Of a DNA stretch of 64,000 bases, positions 63,985 to 64,000 are shown piece after piece (position 1 is the stretch's first letter; the number at the start of each line of letters is the position of its first letter). The DNA comes from Isochrysis galbana (taxonomy: Eukaryota; Haptophyta; Isochrysidales; Isochrysidaceae), in NCBI GenBank assembly GCA_018136815.1, contig CM030932.1:4169980-4233979 (forward strand). Reading direction: 5' to 3'. Both the position numbers and the translations under genes were made by a program. The notes under the pieces were generated by a model. The model worked only from the letters and a program-made list of their open reading frames with translations. It did not search any database and was not told where the DNA came from.

Positions 63985-64000
63985 ACACCTCTAGCTTGAA
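63470..64000 (-). rRNA. 28S (LSU) rRNA, 3' end, partial
   Basis: On the minus strand the window end reads through conserved domain V/VI sequence: GTTACCACAGGGATAACTGG (peptidyl-transferase region), GATCCTTCGATGTCGGCTC, GGGAACGTGAGCTGGGTTTA, CGTCGTGAGACAGGTTAG, then AGTACAGAGGAAC (sarcin-ricin loop), ACTGAACGCCTTAAG, and the 3' end region GGGGTATTGTACGCGGCAGA, GCCTTGTTGCCACGATCCG, CTGAGATTCAGCC. By comparison with yeast the mature 3' end is near 63470. Several universally conserved positions carry single-base deletions, so this copy may be divergent, degenerate or contain sequencing errors. The gene continues beyond the window. Confidence 0.9.

Overview
This is eukaryotic nuclear DNA from a GC-rich unicellular alga, dense in repeats. 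The host genes are typical eukaryotic ones: kinesin-14, beta-COP, a class I histone deacetylase, a RecQ helicase, an EH-domain endocytic scaffold and a family 14 glycosyltransferase. They have short GT-AG introns (about 80-310 bp). One protein carries a signal peptide followed by a phenylalanine at the predicted transit-peptide start, the bipartite leader of algae with a red-derived complex plastid. I infer a haptophyte or related lineage (not certain). The window ends inside a nuclear-type 28S rRNA gene on the minus strand. Two 100-base N runs (20159-20258, 38901-39000) are assembly gaps.

Layout. 532-3427: three closely spaced minus-strand genes, one resembling a conserved hypothetical protein of nucleocytoplasmic large DNA viruses. 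4406-4921: plastid-targeted protein. 5125-7471: element 5' ends and a coiled-coil ORF. 8248-11115: kinesin-14. 11454-12560: a SINE-like element inside a LINE tail. 13573-15317: glycosyltransferase. 15902-18359: LINE copy, LRR scrap, and an AT-richer decayed aspartyl/asparaginyl beta-hydroxylase. 19092-22087: SANT-like gene and a five-exon membrane protein. 22881-24232: PIF/Harbinger transposase with one in-frame stop. 24306-25370: satellite array. 27058-30413: beta-COP. 30939-33225: nested non-autonomous elements. 33693-38251: EH/coiled-coil/WW/UBA protein. 39202-41587: HDAC in nine exons. 42760-46420: LINE tails, microsatellites and an inverted-repeat element. 47527-50217: RecQ. 50622-53330: LINE fused to a copia scrap. 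53845-61912: two tandem LINE copies flanking and disrupting a host gene fragment. 62689-64000: repeats and 28S rRNA.

How parts fit together. The main non-host story is a set of retroelements. Two LINE families (A and B) share a 3' terminus of the form TTAAGAAG followed by a T run, and both have a C-terminal CX2CX8HX3C finger. A set of short elements begins with a near-palindrome, AACTAAGTTTATACTTAG(TT). Some of these carry a micro-ORF of the form MERA...KRPR. At least two copies of an 870-bp element are bounded by perfect 17-bp target duplications, and one of these duplications is itself the palindrome of the neighbouring element. This palindrome-tagged family, and the virus-like gene cluster at the left end, are the best candidates for something undescribed.
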